A stretch of 64,000 bases of DNA, taken from contig NZ_JAOEBG010000027.1 of NCBI RefSeq assembly GCF_029836165.1, positions 1 through 64,000 of the forward strand. The letters are read 5' to 3'. The position numbers were made by a program, and so were the translations under genes. Source of the stretch: Pseudomonas sp. GD04091 (GTDB lineage Bacteria; Pseudomonadota; Gammaproteobacteria; Pseudomonadales; Pseudomonadaceae). Positions 27,533 to 36,331 of the stretch are shown here, piece by piece; positions within the stretch are counted from its first letter, which is position 1, and each line of letters begins with the position of its first letter. Under the pieces are notes generated by a model that worked only from the letters and a program-made list of their open reading frames with translations, did no database searches and was not told where the DNA came from.

Positions 27533-28462
27533 ATGGAACCACGTGCCCATCATGTATTCATTGGTCTGTTCGTCGTGCTGCTCGGTGCGATTGGTATTGG
27601 CTTCGCGCTTTGGCTCAGCGACACACGTTCCGACCACGATTACCAGTATTACCGGATTATGTTCGATGAGCCAGTGACCGGGCTTACGCCCGGCAGCCAG
27701 GTTCAGTACAGCGGAATCACGATTGGCGAAGTCGTTGCACTTTCTCTTTCACCGCGAGACCCAAGGCGGGCGATAGCGCGCGTACGCATCAATGCCACCA
27801 TCCCGGTCCGGCAGGATACCCGCGCTGAATTGGTCATCACGGGAATTACCGGCAACGCGGTGATCGAGTTGAGCGACGGTGGGCCAAACGTGCCATTGCT
27901 GGATCGGAGAGAGGACGAGGAACCGTTGATCCTCGCACCACGTTCGGCGATGGCATCCCTGGTCTCCGGTGAGGGGAACAGCATGACGACACTCAACGGC
28001 ATCTTGCTGCGCACGCAGGAGTTACTGTCGAAGGAGAATTTGGCTCTTGTGCACCGCAGTCTGGTGAATCTTGAACAGACCACGGGCGCGGTCGCTGACC
28101 AGAGGGCCGAGATCGCGACGTTAATCAGCAATCTGACCGAAGCAAGCAGAGAATCGACAGCTGCCGTGCGCCAAGCAAATAGCACTCTTCGCGATGCCAA
28201 CCTGCTACTAAATAACGATGGTAAGCAAATCATGGTGAACACGCGTGATGCAACGGCATCCCTCGAACGCGCCGCTTTCAGGGTTGAGACGCTACTGCAA
28301 AACAATCAGGAATCGCTGAACCAGGGCTTGGCCGCCACAGGTCCTGCCATGCACGAACTCCAGCAGGCGCTGGCCAATCTAAACACCGTGCTGCGCCGAC
28401 TGGATCGCAATCCGGCGCAATACCTGCTCGGTGGAGAGAACATTGAGGAAACCAAGCCGTGA
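27533..28462 (+). CDS. MlaD-like MCE-domain protein
   Basis: The 309-residue protein has an N-terminal membrane anchor (HHVFIGLFVVLLGAIGIGFALWLS) and one MCE domain (YYRIMFDEPVTGLTPGSQVQYSGITIGEVVALSL). A long helical C-terminal part with coiled-coil character follows (residues 160-300). MCE rings carry lipids across the periplasm. GAGGTG lies ten bases upstream. The gene overlaps the next lipoprotein gene by ATGA-type coupling. Confidence 0.93.
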   Translation: MEPRAHHVFIGLFVVLLGAIGIGFALWLSDTRSDHDYQYYRIMFDEPVTGLTPGSQVQYSGITIGEVVALSLSPRDPRRAIARVRINATIPVRQDTRAELVITGITGNAVIELSDGGPNVPLLDRREDEEPLILAPRSAMASLVSGEGNSMTTLNGILLRTQELLSKENLALVHRSLVNLEQTTGAVADQRAEIATLISNLTEASRESTAAVRQANSTLRDANLLLNNDGKQIMVNTRDATASLERAAFRVETLLQNNQESLNQGLAATGPAMHELQQALANLNTVLRRLDRNPAQYLLGGENIEETKP

Positions 28463-29154
28463 ACACTTCCGCCAGGATGATTCCCGTCGCTGCCGTGACT
28501 ATGACGCTAGTACTCGGCTTGTCCGCGTGCAGTGTGCTTCCCAAAGCAGCTCCAATGGTCACCTACAAATTGCCCGACTATCACATCGCCCAGGCGGAGA
28601 GTACGCCGCGCGCCGTTCCGGGACCCGGGGCGCTGCGCGTCTACGCCCCTGAGAGTAGTCGCGTCCTGGATTCGGAGCGGCTGTTCATTGCGCAGCCCGA
28701 TGGTCGCTTGTCGGCTTGGCAAGGAGTGCGTTGGGCCGACCCCGCACCGGTGCTGCTGCGTGACCGAATCGTCGAAGCCTTCATGCGCGATGGGCGGTCG
28801 ACTTCCGTGATTACCGATAGCACCCCAATGAGCGCCGATATGGAGTTGCGCAGTACGCTGCGGGCGTTCCAGCTCGAATACCGCGGCACTGAAGCGATCG
28901 CCGCGGTTCGGCTCGATGTGCAACTGGTCGATCCGGCCAAACGGACTGCTATTGCCAGTAGACGCTTCGAAGCAATCCAAGCCACAGGCAGCAAGCGAGA
29001 GGCCGATGTGGTGAGCGCGTTCGGTGTCGCCACGGATATATTGGCCGGGCAGATCGTTGAATGGGCAGTTCAGGTCGGGGCAGCGCGTTTGCGAGTTGCA
29101 CCGGAATTGGCAAGCAACCATGCACCCACAGCGTCGTCGATAAGCACAGACTAG
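28459..29154 (+). CDS. PqiC-like ABC transport auxiliary lipoprotein
   Basis: The 231-residue protein has a lipoprotein signal (AAVTMTLVLGLSACSVLP) and the auxiliary-component fold (YKLPDYHIAQAE, LRVYAPESSRVLDSERLFIAQPDGRLSAWQGVRWADPAPVLLRDRIVEAF). PqiC-type proteins sit in the outer membrane and complete MCE transport systems. It is the last gene of the plus-strand cargo unit; only 66 bases separate it from the convergent relaxase gene. Confidence 0.9.
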   Translation: MNTSARMIPVAAVTMTLVLGLSACSVLPKAAPMVTYKLPDYHIAQAESTPRAVPGPGALRVYAPESSRVLDSERLFIAQPDGRLSAWQGVRWADPAPVLLRDRIVEAFMRDGRSTSVITDSTPMSADMELRSTLRAFQLEYRGTEAIAAVRLDVQLVDPAKRTAIASRRFEAIQATGSKREADVVSAFGVATDILAGQIVEWAVQVGAARLRVAPELASNHAPTASSISTD

Positions 29155-29220
29155 TCGTCTTAACGGAGCACAGAAGCTAGGGCCAAAACGCTGCTCGACA
29201 CCTTAACTCGGTACGACAGC

Positions 29221-31224
29221 CTACGGCCCCGATCCAATCCCAGGACCTCTTTGCCGTCCAACCTCCCATGACACACCGCCGCCGCGTACAGTCGCGGCGA
29301 TCTGCTGCCCCAGTCGTGGCTCGATTATCGGCCGCCAAGGCACCAGACTGAATCCCATGCCGTCATCGAGCAGCGCATAGCGACCGCTGGCGAGCATGAC
29401 CGAGCGCCGGTAGATGCCGGCTACGCGCTGCCCGTCTGTGACGTGCCGATGCTCCAATCCGCTATCGGCGGCAATGTGCTGGGCGGCCTGCGCCAGCTCC
29501 CGATTGCGCAGCGTTTCCAGCAGATTCCGGGAGAGAATCAGCCGCTGCCCGCGCCGCTGGGCCAGCCCCTGTTCTTCGAGGAAGTCGGCGCGCTGCTGCA
29601 AGGCTTGCCTAGCATCGCCGCCAAAGCCCAGGTCGCCCAGTCCCTTGCCGCCGCCGATCAACTGCTGATCCAGCCAGGTCGCGCCGATGACGCGGGCCTG
29701 CCGTTCAATCGGCAGATGCGATTTCAGTTCGACCGCCACGCCGCCCAGCCGCTGCGCGTCGTACTGGCGGCCACGCTCGGCCAAGTCGTCCGGCACCTTC
29801 CATAACCCCTCGGCCACGCGCTCCACGATGCCGGCCCGCCGTAGGGCTTCCAGCCGGCGGATATGGGCCGCCACAGCCTCTTGCGGGTCGCGGCCGGGCT
29901 TGGCTCGGCCTTGCTCGATCGCCAGGTGGTGATCGGTGCGGTACAGGCCATTGCTCGCCAGCGTGGCGATGTTCTTGTCGGCCGCCCGCACCTCGGCGGA
30001 ACCGCGTACCTCCACCACCGCGCCGATGGGATAGTTCGCCAGCTCGTCGCGGGCGTCCAACGCGACGTAGTGGGCTTTGCCGTCCAACCCGTCGATGACC
30101 AGATAGCCGCGGTCGTGCAGCTCGTCGGCCAGACCCTTAGCAGCCACGCGACCGACGATAGTGCGGCCGTCGTCGCCCGGCTCGAACACCGCCAGCTCGC
30201 GAGGCTTGCCGCTCATGGCCCGCTGCATCGTTCGGATGATGTCGCCACGCTCGCCCAGGGCACGCAAGGTCTTCTCCGCGTCCGCATGGACGGCCCAGGT
30301 GCCGGGCTGCACCTCGTCGGCCAGGCCCAGGCGCTGCAAGTGTTGCAGGCGGCCGATCAGCAGCAGGCGCTGGCGTTGCAGCCGGGGTTCGTTGAAGCGT
30401 TCGATCTGCACCCGGCCATCCTCGCCGGCCTCGCGCTGCAACGTGCGGTCGAGGCTCGTCCACCGCTCTTGCTCCACCTCGCGCTGCAAGGTCTGCTGGA
30501 TCTCCAGTTCGGTGCGCGGCCCCAGCCATTCCGTCGCCAGCTCGGCGGCGCGATGGCGGAAGCCGTGGGCGATGTAGTCGCCCGCGATGATGAGGTCTTT
30601 GCCGGTATCGTCGCGTCCGCGCACGATCAGGTGCGTGTGCGGGTTGTCGGTGTTCCAGTGATCGACCGCCACCCAATCCAGCCGCGTCCCCAGGTCGGCC
30701 TCCATCCGGTTCATCAGGTGCCGGGTGTAGGTGCGCAGGTCGTCCAGCTCCGCACTGTCTTCAGGTGAGACGATGAAGCGGAAATGATGTCGGTCGTCCT
30801 GGCAGCGTTCCTTGAAGGCATCGAGGTCGGCTTCGTCGGTCTGCGGCCCGTAGGCACGGCCCGGCTCGCCGTTCCGGCCGGCACCGTCGCGCTCGATGTA
30901 GCGCAGGTGCTTGGCGAGCGACTGCGGACTGGCGTTGCGCTGGTTGACCAGCAGCGTCTTGATGGTCACGCGCCGTGACATAGGGGTCAGCTTTGCGCCT
31001 GCGAAGCGCGCCGCCGTATGGCCGCGTCCAAGCCGTGAGCCGGGCCGCTGGCCGGCGTGCTGGCCGCTCCCGCCAGCGGTAGGACGGCGCACCGCCGACT
31101 TGCCGCCGCTGGCCTTGCCAGCCTGCTTGAGCACCTTGGAAACGAAGCTCTGGCCCTGGCCTTTGCCTCGGTTCTTCGGCGCGCCAGGGCGCACCCAGAA
31201 ATCATGGTCGCCGCGGTCGGTCAT
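29221..31224 (-). CDS. Relaxase/mobilization nuclease with DUF3363 domain
   Basis: The 667-residue protein begins with a basic, Gly-rich leader (MTDRGDHDFWVRPGAPKNRGKGQGQSF). The relaxase domain follows, with the histidine motif WNTDNPHTHLIVRG near residue 195 and an upstream LRYIERDGAGRNGEPGRAYG block. A long DUF3363 C-terminus comes last. It should nick the transfer origin and pilot the strand to TraG. AGGGAG lies nine bases before the chosen start; the open frame upstream is non-coding. No TraI helicase is fused. Confidence 0.93.
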   Translation of the reverse strand: MTDRGDHDFWVRPGAPKNRGKGQGQSFVSKVLKQAGKASGGKSAVRRPTAGGSGQHAGQRPGSRLGRGHTAARFAGAKLTPMSRRVTIKTLLVNQRNASPQSLAKHLRYIERDGAGRNGEPGRAYGPQTDEADLDAFKERCQDDRHHFRFIVSPEDSAELDDLRTYTRHLMNRMEADLGTRLDWVAVDHWNTDNPHTHLIVRGRDDTGKDLIIAGDYIAHGFRHRAAELATEWLGPRTELEIQQTLQREVEQERWTSLDRTLQREAGEDGRVQIERFNEPRLQRQRLLLIGRLQHLQRLGLADEVQPGTWAVHADAEKTLRALGERGDIIRTMQRAMSGKPRELAVFEPGDDGRTIVGRVAAKGLADELHDRGYLVIDGLDGKAHYVALDARDELANYPIGAVVEVRGSAEVRAADKNIATLASNGLYRTDHHLAIEQGRAKPGRDPQEAVAAHIRRLEALRRAGIVERVAEGLWKVPDDLAERGRQYDAQRLGGVAVELKSHLPIERQARVIGATWLDQQLIGGGKGLGDLGFGGDARQALQQRADFLEEQGLAQRRGQRLILSRNLLETLRNRELAQAAQHIAADSGLEHRHVTDGQRVAGIYRRSVMLASGRYALLDDGMGFSLVPWRPIIEPRLGQQIAATVRGGGVSWEVGRQRGPGIGSGP

Positions 31225-31672
31225 GGCTGTGCTCCCTGCAAGCTCCGGCGTGTCCGAGCGTGCGAAGCACGCGGACATGCCTGCATCGGCGCGTGCCTCG
31301 CGCCCCACGCGGCACGGCGGCGAAGCCGCGCCGTGCCGCGCCACCCCCACGTGCAGACTGGCTTTGCGGGCGGCAGAGTGCCGAACCCTTTTGTCTTGCC
31401 TTCCGCCTTTGCCCCTCGCTCCCGCTCCGGGCATCGGCGGCCCGGCGGCGCTGCTGCACGAGCAGCCAGCCCGCCGGCGAACACGCCAATGGCCGCAGGC
31501 CAGGCGCGTTCGAGGCAAGACGCCTGCACGTTGGGCGGCTGCGCCGAAGGCAGCGCGAAGTGCGGTGCGAATGCACCCGCACTGCACGCGCGACGACACG
31601 GCGACGAACAGTAGAACGACATGCCCGATGGCACGATGAGAGGCGCGGCAAAGTGCAGCGAATCGGCGGCCA
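31225..31672. other. Hairpin-bearing non-coding gap upstream of the relaxase (oriT candidate)
   Basis: This 448-bp gap between traF and the relaxase gene contains two nested inverted repeats close to the relaxase start. At 31252-31275 GTCCG and CGTGC pair around GAA, with a 2-base bulge. At 31309-31339 there are perfect 11-bp arms GCGGCACGGCG and CGCCGTGCCGC. Transfer origins usually lie beside relaxase genes and carry such repeats. No nic consensus could be recognised. The remaining 330 bases contain no gene I can support. Confidence 0.4.
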
Positions 31673-32260
31673 TCATGGACGTGTCTCCAGCCAGATCGGA
31701 TGCGCAACGCCGATCACGGCGAACGCGCTGACCGGCCCGAAATAGCGGCTGTCGAACGACGCCGGGTTGGTCGCGCTCAACAGGAACAGTTCGCCCGGTT
31801 GGAGACGGCGGCAAAGCTGCAAGGATGGCAGCGGCCGGCCCAGCCGGTCGGCAGGCAGGGCGGCGGCCACCGGCACGCCGTCGATGCGAACCTGGCCGGC
31901 GACGATGCAAACGTGTTGTGGCGCGACTGCGCCCACACGTTTGAGCAGCGGAACGCGGGTCGGCAGGTAGCCGCGCTGCGCAGCCAGCATGGCGGCCCTG
32001 TCGGGCAGCGGCATCAGCACGATGCTGTCCACGGACAGCGGACGTGGCCGCGAGGCGGTGCGCGGGTCGAACGGTTCGATGCGATACCAACCGACCGCCA
32101 CGCTGTCGGACGGGTTGTAGGCCATTCGCGGCAGGGGCTGCACGAACGCCGCCCAGGCCAGCGCAGCGAGGCCGACGGTGGCGAAGCCTGCCAGCACGAG
32201 GCGAGCGCGCAGGCGCGAGCGAGGATGCGGCACGGGGCCGGTCGTGGAAATCGTGGTCAT
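31673..32260 (-). CDS. traF: Conjugal transfer signal peptidase TraF (S26 family)
   Basis: The 195-residue protein has a membrane anchor (LVLAGFATVGLAALAWAAFV). The S26 catalytic serine lies in NPSDSVAVGWYRIEP and the lysine in VPLLKRVGAVAPQHVC. The C-terminal box is LFLLSATNPASFDSRYFGPVS. In RP4, TraF cleaves and cyclises the TrbC pilin; the same role is likely here. GGGAGG precedes the start, which overlaps the DUF2840 stop. Confidence 0.94.
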   Translation of the reverse strand: MTTISTTGPVPHPRSRLRARLVLAGFATVGLAALAWAAFVQPLPRMAYNPSDSVAVGWYRIEPFDPRTASRPRPLSVDSIVLMPLPDRAAMLAAQRGYLPTRVPLLKRVGAVAPQHVCIVAGQVRIDGVPVAAALPADRLGRPLPSLQLCRRLQPGELFLLSATNPASFDSRYFGPVSAFAVIGVAHPIWLETRP

Positions 32261-32814
32261 GGCAATGCCCTCCCGGCCAGCCAGGCGGCGTGCCGTTCTG
32301 CGGTGTATGTGGGTAGCGCCGAGCGCGCTGCGAGCCGGTTCGCGAGCGTGCGCCAGTACGCGGGCGATGTGTCTGCGGCTGCGATGCCCAGCGCCTCGAT
32401 GCCGTCGATGCGTTCCAGCACGGCGCGCACGTTGGCATCGCCTTCGGCGTGCAGCAGCAGACGCGCGCCCGGCTGCACGCCGGGGATGCGCTGCACGGCG
32501 TCCAGCGGCGTGGCGGTCTGCATCACCATGAGCTGCCAGCGGATCGTGCCGTAGTCGTTGGCCTGCCAACGGATGCGGCACAGAACCGCGTTCGGCAGGA
32601 ACACGGCGCAGCGCCGCCAGCGGTCGAGCTGGAGCGTGCGCGCCGGTTCGCCGAAGCGCAGGTAGAGCTTGAAGCGCGGTTCGATGTAGGCCAGCGCCAC
32701 GCGCGTCAGCGGCACGTTGCCGGCCTGGCCGGCGAGTGTCGAAGGCGCCGGCGGCGGCGCAGCCGTGGGCGCACTTGCTTTGGGGGTGTGGGCGGTCGAA
32801 GCGGATGCGTTCAC
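32257..32814 (-). CDS. DUF2840 family protein
   Basis: The 185-residue protein has an Ala/Pro-rich first 35 residues. The DUF2840 region follows: LTRVALAYIEPRFKLYLRFGEPARTLQLDRWRRCAVFLPNAVLCRIRWQANDYGT. It is a constant ICE backbone protein between parA-type genes and traF; its function is unknown. The GTG start is chosen because GGAGGG lies seven bases upstream and because it overlaps the upstream stop. Confidence 0.86.
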   Translation of the reverse strand: MNASASTAHTPKASAPTAAPPPAPSTLAGQAGNVPLTRVALAYIEPRFKLYLRFGEPARTLQLDRWRRCAVFLPNAVLCRIRWQANDYGTIRWQLMVMQTATPLDAVQRIPGVQPGARLLLHAEGDANVRAVLERIDGIEALGIAAADTSPAYWRTLANRLAARSALPTYTAERHAAWLAGRALP

Positions 32815-33074
32815 GGCGTGCCCTCCGGGGGAAACTCCCGCTCCAGCAGGTCGCGCAGCAGTTCGGCTACGGTCACGCCTCGCGTGAAGGCCGACACCTT
32901 GATGCGCGCCCGCATGGCGGGCGTGATGTCGAGCGTCAGTCGAGCGGTGTAGAGGTCGCCTTTCTGCACGGCATCTGCGTCGCCCTGGCGAATCCACGCT
33001 TCGGCGTGCGGATTCGCTGGGGGACGCGCACCGATGCCGACGCGCTTGCTGCGTGGTGGTGGCTTCCCAGTCAT
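32811..33074 (-). CDS. ParG-like ribbon-helix-helix partition protein
   Basis: The 87-residue protein has a flexible basic N-terminus (MTGKPPPRSKRVGIGARPP). A C-terminal ribbon-helix-helix follows (YTARLTLDITPAMRARIKVSAFTRGVTVAELLRDLLEREFP). This is the layout of ParG-type centromere-binding partners of small ParA proteins. It overlaps parA on one side and DUF2840 on the other, so the four genes parA-parG-DUF2840-traF form one coupled unit. Confidence 0.82.
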   Translation of the reverse strand: MTGKPPPRSKRVGIGARPPANPHAEAWIRQGDADAVQKGDLYTARLTLDITPAMRARIKVSAFTRGVTVAELLRDLLEREFPPEGTP

Positions 33075-33709
33075 GTCGGCCACCGCAGCAGTTCGTCGGT
33101 GAGCGCGGCGATCTCGCGGGCAGCGGCGCTGTCGGGCGCGGTTTCGCGGGCGAGCCGGCCAGCGGCTACGCTGTCGGCAAAGACGATGCGCTGGTGGATC
33201 TCCGAGCGCAGCGCGGGCAGCGGCTGTTCGGCCAGCGATTGCCGTGCCTCCCTGCCGATGATGGTGGTGCTGACGCGCCGGTTGATGACGAAGGCCGCGC
33301 GCAGCGCTGGCCGGAACACCTGTGCTTCGCGGATCAGTGCGACCATCTCGGCAGAAGCCCATACGTCGTAGGGGCTGGGCTGCACGGGGATCAGCACGCG
33401 CTCGGCCGCCAGCAGCGCGGAACGCGCGAGGGCGGCGATGCGCGGCGGGCCGTCGATGATGATGTGATCGGCCCGCCTGGCGAGTTCTGGCGCTTCCTGA
33501 TGCAGCGTTTCGCGGGCAAGGCCCACGGCGCTGAACAGACGGGGCAGGCCCTGCTGGCTACGCCGCTGCGTCCAGTCGAGCGATGACCCCTGCGGGTCGG
33601 CATCCAGCAGGATGACATGCAGGCCGCGCATCGCCAGTTCGCCGGCGATGTGCGTGGCGAGCGTGGTCTTGCCGACGCCGCCTTTCTGGTTGAGAAACGC
33701 GAAGATCAT
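33071..33709 (-). CDS. parA: ParA-family partition ATPase
   Basis: The 212-residue protein has the deviant Walker A motif FLNQKGGVGKTTLATHIA at its very N-terminus, the Walker A' region VILLDADPQGSSLDW and the Walker B segment HIIIDGPPRIAALARSALL. Small ParA proteins of this kind position plasmids or ICE circles together with a ParG-like partner. I chose the MIFAFLNQ start with GGAGGG nine bases upstream. Confidence 0.93.
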   Translation of the reverse strand: MIFAFLNQKGGVGKTTLATHIAGELAMRGLHVILLDADPQGSSLDWTQRRSQQGLPRLFSAVGLARETLHQEAPELARRADHIIIDGPPRIAALARSALLAAERVLIPVQPSPYDVWASAEMVALIREAQVFRPALRAAFVINRRVSTTIIGREARQSLAEQPLPALRSEIHQRIVFADSVAAGRLARETAPDSAAAREIAALTDELLRWPT

Positions 33710-33861
33710 GGCGCGGCCCTCCGAGCTGGAAAGCCGGCCTGGCCGTGCCGTTTCGTGGTTGTCCACCGAAACGGCGCGCTTCTACTAAAAGTTATGTATT
33801 TCTTGTTAGGTAAGTTAGAGGGAACGCAAACCCGCGCCGTTGTTGGCTTTCCGGCGTTTTC

Positions 33862-33926
33862 GTACTCCTGATAGCACGAGGGTCGTACTCCTGATAGCAC
33901 GATACCCGGTACTCCTGATAGCACGA
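33862..33926. repeat. Three 18-bp iterons (candidate vegetative origin)
   Basis: GTACTCCTGATAGCACGA occurs three times without mismatch, at 33862, 33885 and 33909, so the copies are 23 and 24 bases apart. They lie between repA and parA, with an AT-rich stretch on the parA side (33781-33820) and TTATCCCCG, close to a DnaA box, on the repA side. The array has the form of RepA-binding iterons in plasmid origins. Confidence 0.8.
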
Positions 33927-33950
33927 GGCCGTCCACAGGTTCTCCCGCAG

Positions 33951-34808
33951 TTATCCCCGTGCCGCGTGCGGCACGGGCCGGAAGGTCAGCAGCTCGGTGT
34001 TGTCGTCCGGCATCCGCTCGATGCCGAGGACGTAGCCGGGCAACGACTGCCGCGCCACCAGGGCGCGCACGTCGTAGGCGAAGTCCGAGAAGCGGGCCGC
34101 GCTGCCGGATTTGCGGTACAGGTGTCGGAAGTCGAATTGCCAGCCGTGCTCCTGCCGCCCGCCATGCTTGCGCACCAGGCGGTACAGCCAGCGTTCGATA
34201 CCGCCCTTCAAGCGGAAATAGGCCGGGTCGATGGTCAGCACCAGGGCGGCGTCGAGCACGCCGGCATAGAACCAGTCCGGCAAGATCAGCTCGATGCCCA
34301 GCGGGGTGCCGCTGGCGTCGGCGAGTTCCTTCCACTCGTTGATCCACGAGAAGCGATGCAAGCGCCTTCCCGTGGTTTCGCGGATGGACGTGGCCACCGT
34401 GGTCGATTGCAGCCGGTCGAGGGCGGCCTTCAGGCGCTGGTAGTCGTTGAGGGACGTGCCGCGCCCGATGAAGCGCAAAATCTCGTAAGGCGTGGCGCGT
34501 ATCCAGCGCGACGGGCGCAGGCCCGCGTCGCGCGCCTCCACGATCTGCGAGGCGGCCCATATCAGCACGTCGGCATCCCATATCGTTGCGATGCCGTGCT
34601 CCTGCGTGCCTTCCACGCGAATGGTGACGTTCCCGCTGCGGAAGTCGATCGGCGCCGTGCGCCGCGACTTGGCAAGCGAGAAGAACGGAAAGGCCATCAA
34701 GTCCTGGGAATCGCGTGGCGCCATGTCGCCCGGCAGCGCGCGGAACAGATCGAGCTGTTCGCGCTGCGGCAAGGCTTGCCCTGGCGGGCTGGACATGGCG
34801 AAGGCCAC
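33951..34808 (-). CDS. repA: Replication initiator protein RepA
   Basis: The 285-residue protein matches the RepA/RPA family of broad-host-range replicons and ICEs: LMAFPFFSLAKSRRTAPIDFR, ATIWDADVLIWAASQIVEARDAG, TPYEILRFIGRGTSLNDYQRLKAALDRL and DPAYFRLKGGIERWLYRLVRKHGG. It probably binds the three iterons just downstream of its own stop. The start is either this GTG or the ATG 12 bases further in; neither has a clear ribosome-binding site. Confidence 0.92.
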   Translation of the reverse strand: MAFAMSSPPGQALPQREQLDLFRALPGDMAPRDSQDLMAFPFFSLAKSRRTAPIDFRSGNVTIRVEGTQEHGIATIWDADVLIWAASQIVEARDAGLRPSRWIRATPYEILRFIGRGTSLNDYQRLKAALDRLQSTTVATSIRETTGRRLHRFSWINEWKELADASGTPLGIELILPDWFYAGVLDAALVLTIDPAYFRLKGGIERWLYRLVRKHGGRQEHGWQFDFRHLYRKSGSAARFSDFAYDVRALVARQSLPGYVLGIERMPDDNTELLTFRPVPHAARG

Positions 34809-34822
34809 CCACGCGCCGACGA

Positions 34823-35107
34823 TCAGCGGCCATCACGGTAGTCGCCCGCGTGGCGCTCGGCGTATTCGGGATCGGACGTGGCCTCGTAGCTGCGCTGGTC
34901 GGCCCAGGCATCGAGGTCGGACACCGCGTACATGACGCGGCGGCCGAACTTGCGGAACTTGGGGCCGCCGCCGATCACCCGCTGCTTCTCCAGCGTGCGC
35001 GGCGACAGCCGCAGGTAGTCGGCGGCTTCGTCGTTTGTCAGGTAGCGTTGAGGCTGCGAGGTCGCAGTGACGGCAGCGGCGGCAGGCCGCGAGGGAGCAG
35101 GTCGCAT
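34823..35107 (-). CDS. AlpA/excisionase-like helix-turn-helix protein
   Basis: The 94-residue protein has a MerR/AlpA-type winged helix domain: RYLTNDEAADYLRLSPRTLEKQRVIGGGPKFRKFGRRVMYAVSDLDAWADQR. Such small proteins act as transcription activators or excision factors for mobile elements. It lies 14 bases before repA on the same strand. GGAGG lies eight bases before the chosen start. Confidence 0.87.
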   Translation of the reverse strand: MRPAPSRPAAAAVTATSQPQRYLTNDEAADYLRLSPRTLEKQRVIGGGPKFRKFGRRVMYAVSDLDAWADQRSYEATSDPEYAERHAGDYRDGR

Positions 35108-35218
35108 GGGATGTACCTCCATCAAGCCCGGCCACACCACGCGGCCGGATAGAGGCACTCTCAAGAAAGCAAGGCTTCTTGCTAAGGGACGATTCGCACG
35201 GGTCGAGAAACGTCCCCC

Positions 35219-35989
35219 CTAATGCGACGGGAACATTGGAAGCTGCGCTAGTCGGCGGTAGCCGCCGTGCATCAGCTCATCGCCGCGGCGTACCAGCCGC
35301 CGTACGCGGGCACGCAATGCACTGTCTTTGTGCCAGTCGGCCGCGACGGCATCCGCGCCGAACAGACCTTCGCCCACCTCGCGCAAGGAGGCTCCCGCGA
35401 GGGTCGCGTCGAGCGCTTGCAAGGTATGCAGTTCCAGCAGCGCGGCGGGCGTGGGGCGGGAGCGGGCTGTTGCCACAGGCGTGGCCACGGTTGCGGCAGA
35501 TAGCGCATCCAGCTTCGCAGCGAGCGTGCGGTAGCGCGCACAGGGCGTGGCGCAGGCGCGTGTGGCGTAGAGATAGGCCGAACCATCTTCCAGGTCGGGT
35601 GCGAGTGCCAGCCGAACGCAGCAGCCTGGCCAATGCGATACGAGCACCAGGCGCTTGCCGTCGTGGGTCAGTTGCTTGCGCCCAGGAATGCGCCAGAACT
35701 CGAAGGTATGCGCATCGGGTGGTGGGTCGGCGTCGGGGTATAGCTGCACCACGGCATCGTGATCGGGGAACCAAGCAGGATGTGCGTCGCGCGCATCCAG
35801 GCCGGGATCTTCCAGCAGGCGCAGGCCCCAGGCCTGCGCCGCATCAGGCTTGCGACGCCGGCGTAGCCAGTCGCGCCGGTAGCTTGGATTCCTGCGCAAA
35901 TACTCCCAAGCCAGCGCTGGGCCATCGAGGTGCAGCGTGTAGAGATACGCGGCCGTGGGATACCAGTGTTGGCTGCTGCGGTCAGTCAT
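35219..35989 (-). CDS. DUF2285 domain protein (ICE regulator-like)
   Basis: The 256-residue protein has an N-terminal transcriptional-regulator-like segment (WYPTAAYLYTLHLDGPALAWEYLRRNPSYRRDWLRRR) and a C-terminal DUF2285 domain (LHTLQALDATLAGASLREVGEGLFG, then ARVRRLVRRGDELMHGGYRRLAQLPMF). These are backbone genes of Tn4371-like ICEs. A role in transcription control is assumed from the fold. The MTDRS start is preceded by GGAGG. Confidence 0.85.
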   Translation of the reverse strand: MTDRSSQHWYPTAAYLYTLHLDGPALAWEYLRRNPSYRRDWLRRRRKPDAAQAWGLRLLEDPGLDARDAHPAWFPDHDAVVQLYPDADPPPDAHTFEFWRIPGRKQLTHDGKRLVLVSHWPGCCVRLALAPDLEDGSAYLYATRACATPCARYRTLAAKLDALSAATVATPVATARSRPTPAALLELHTLQALDATLAGASLREVGEGLFGADAVAADWHKDSALRARVRRLVRRGDELMHGGYRRLAQLPMFPSH

Positions 35990-36331
35990 GGCGAAACCTC
36001 CCTGTTTCTGGGAACGTCGCCACAATTCCGCTGTGCGGGAGCTATCGAATCGCCATCAAGTGGTCATCAAACTCGGGTTACGCTTTAACTGCTGGTGTCA
36101 AGACAGATTCGCTCCAGTGCATTGCCGAAATCGTCTAAATGCGACGACTGCACCGCCCGGAAATGGGGTGCAGCATTGAACACCGTGCCGAATCTCGCGC
36201 CTGGCATCATGACTGTTTTGGTCAGGAGCGCACCACCCTGGTGCAAGCATGCGGATCAAGACTTGCCAGGTCTTGGCTAAGACCGAAATAGTCACAATGC
36301 GATACTTTTTGCCTGGTCGCGCTGGAATGCG
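35990..36331. other. Gap without a supported gene
   Basis: This 342-bp stretch upstream of the DUF2285 gene is lower in G+C than its surroundings and should hold that gene's promoter. I see one small inverted repeat, AAGAC and GTCTT around 36257-36276, and no convincing open frame or RNA gene. Confidence 0.5.

Noticed and set aside
33862..33926. The three 18-bp repeats as a small CRISPR array
   Set aside because: Spacers are only 5-6 bases long, there are no cas genes, and the position next to repA fits iterons.
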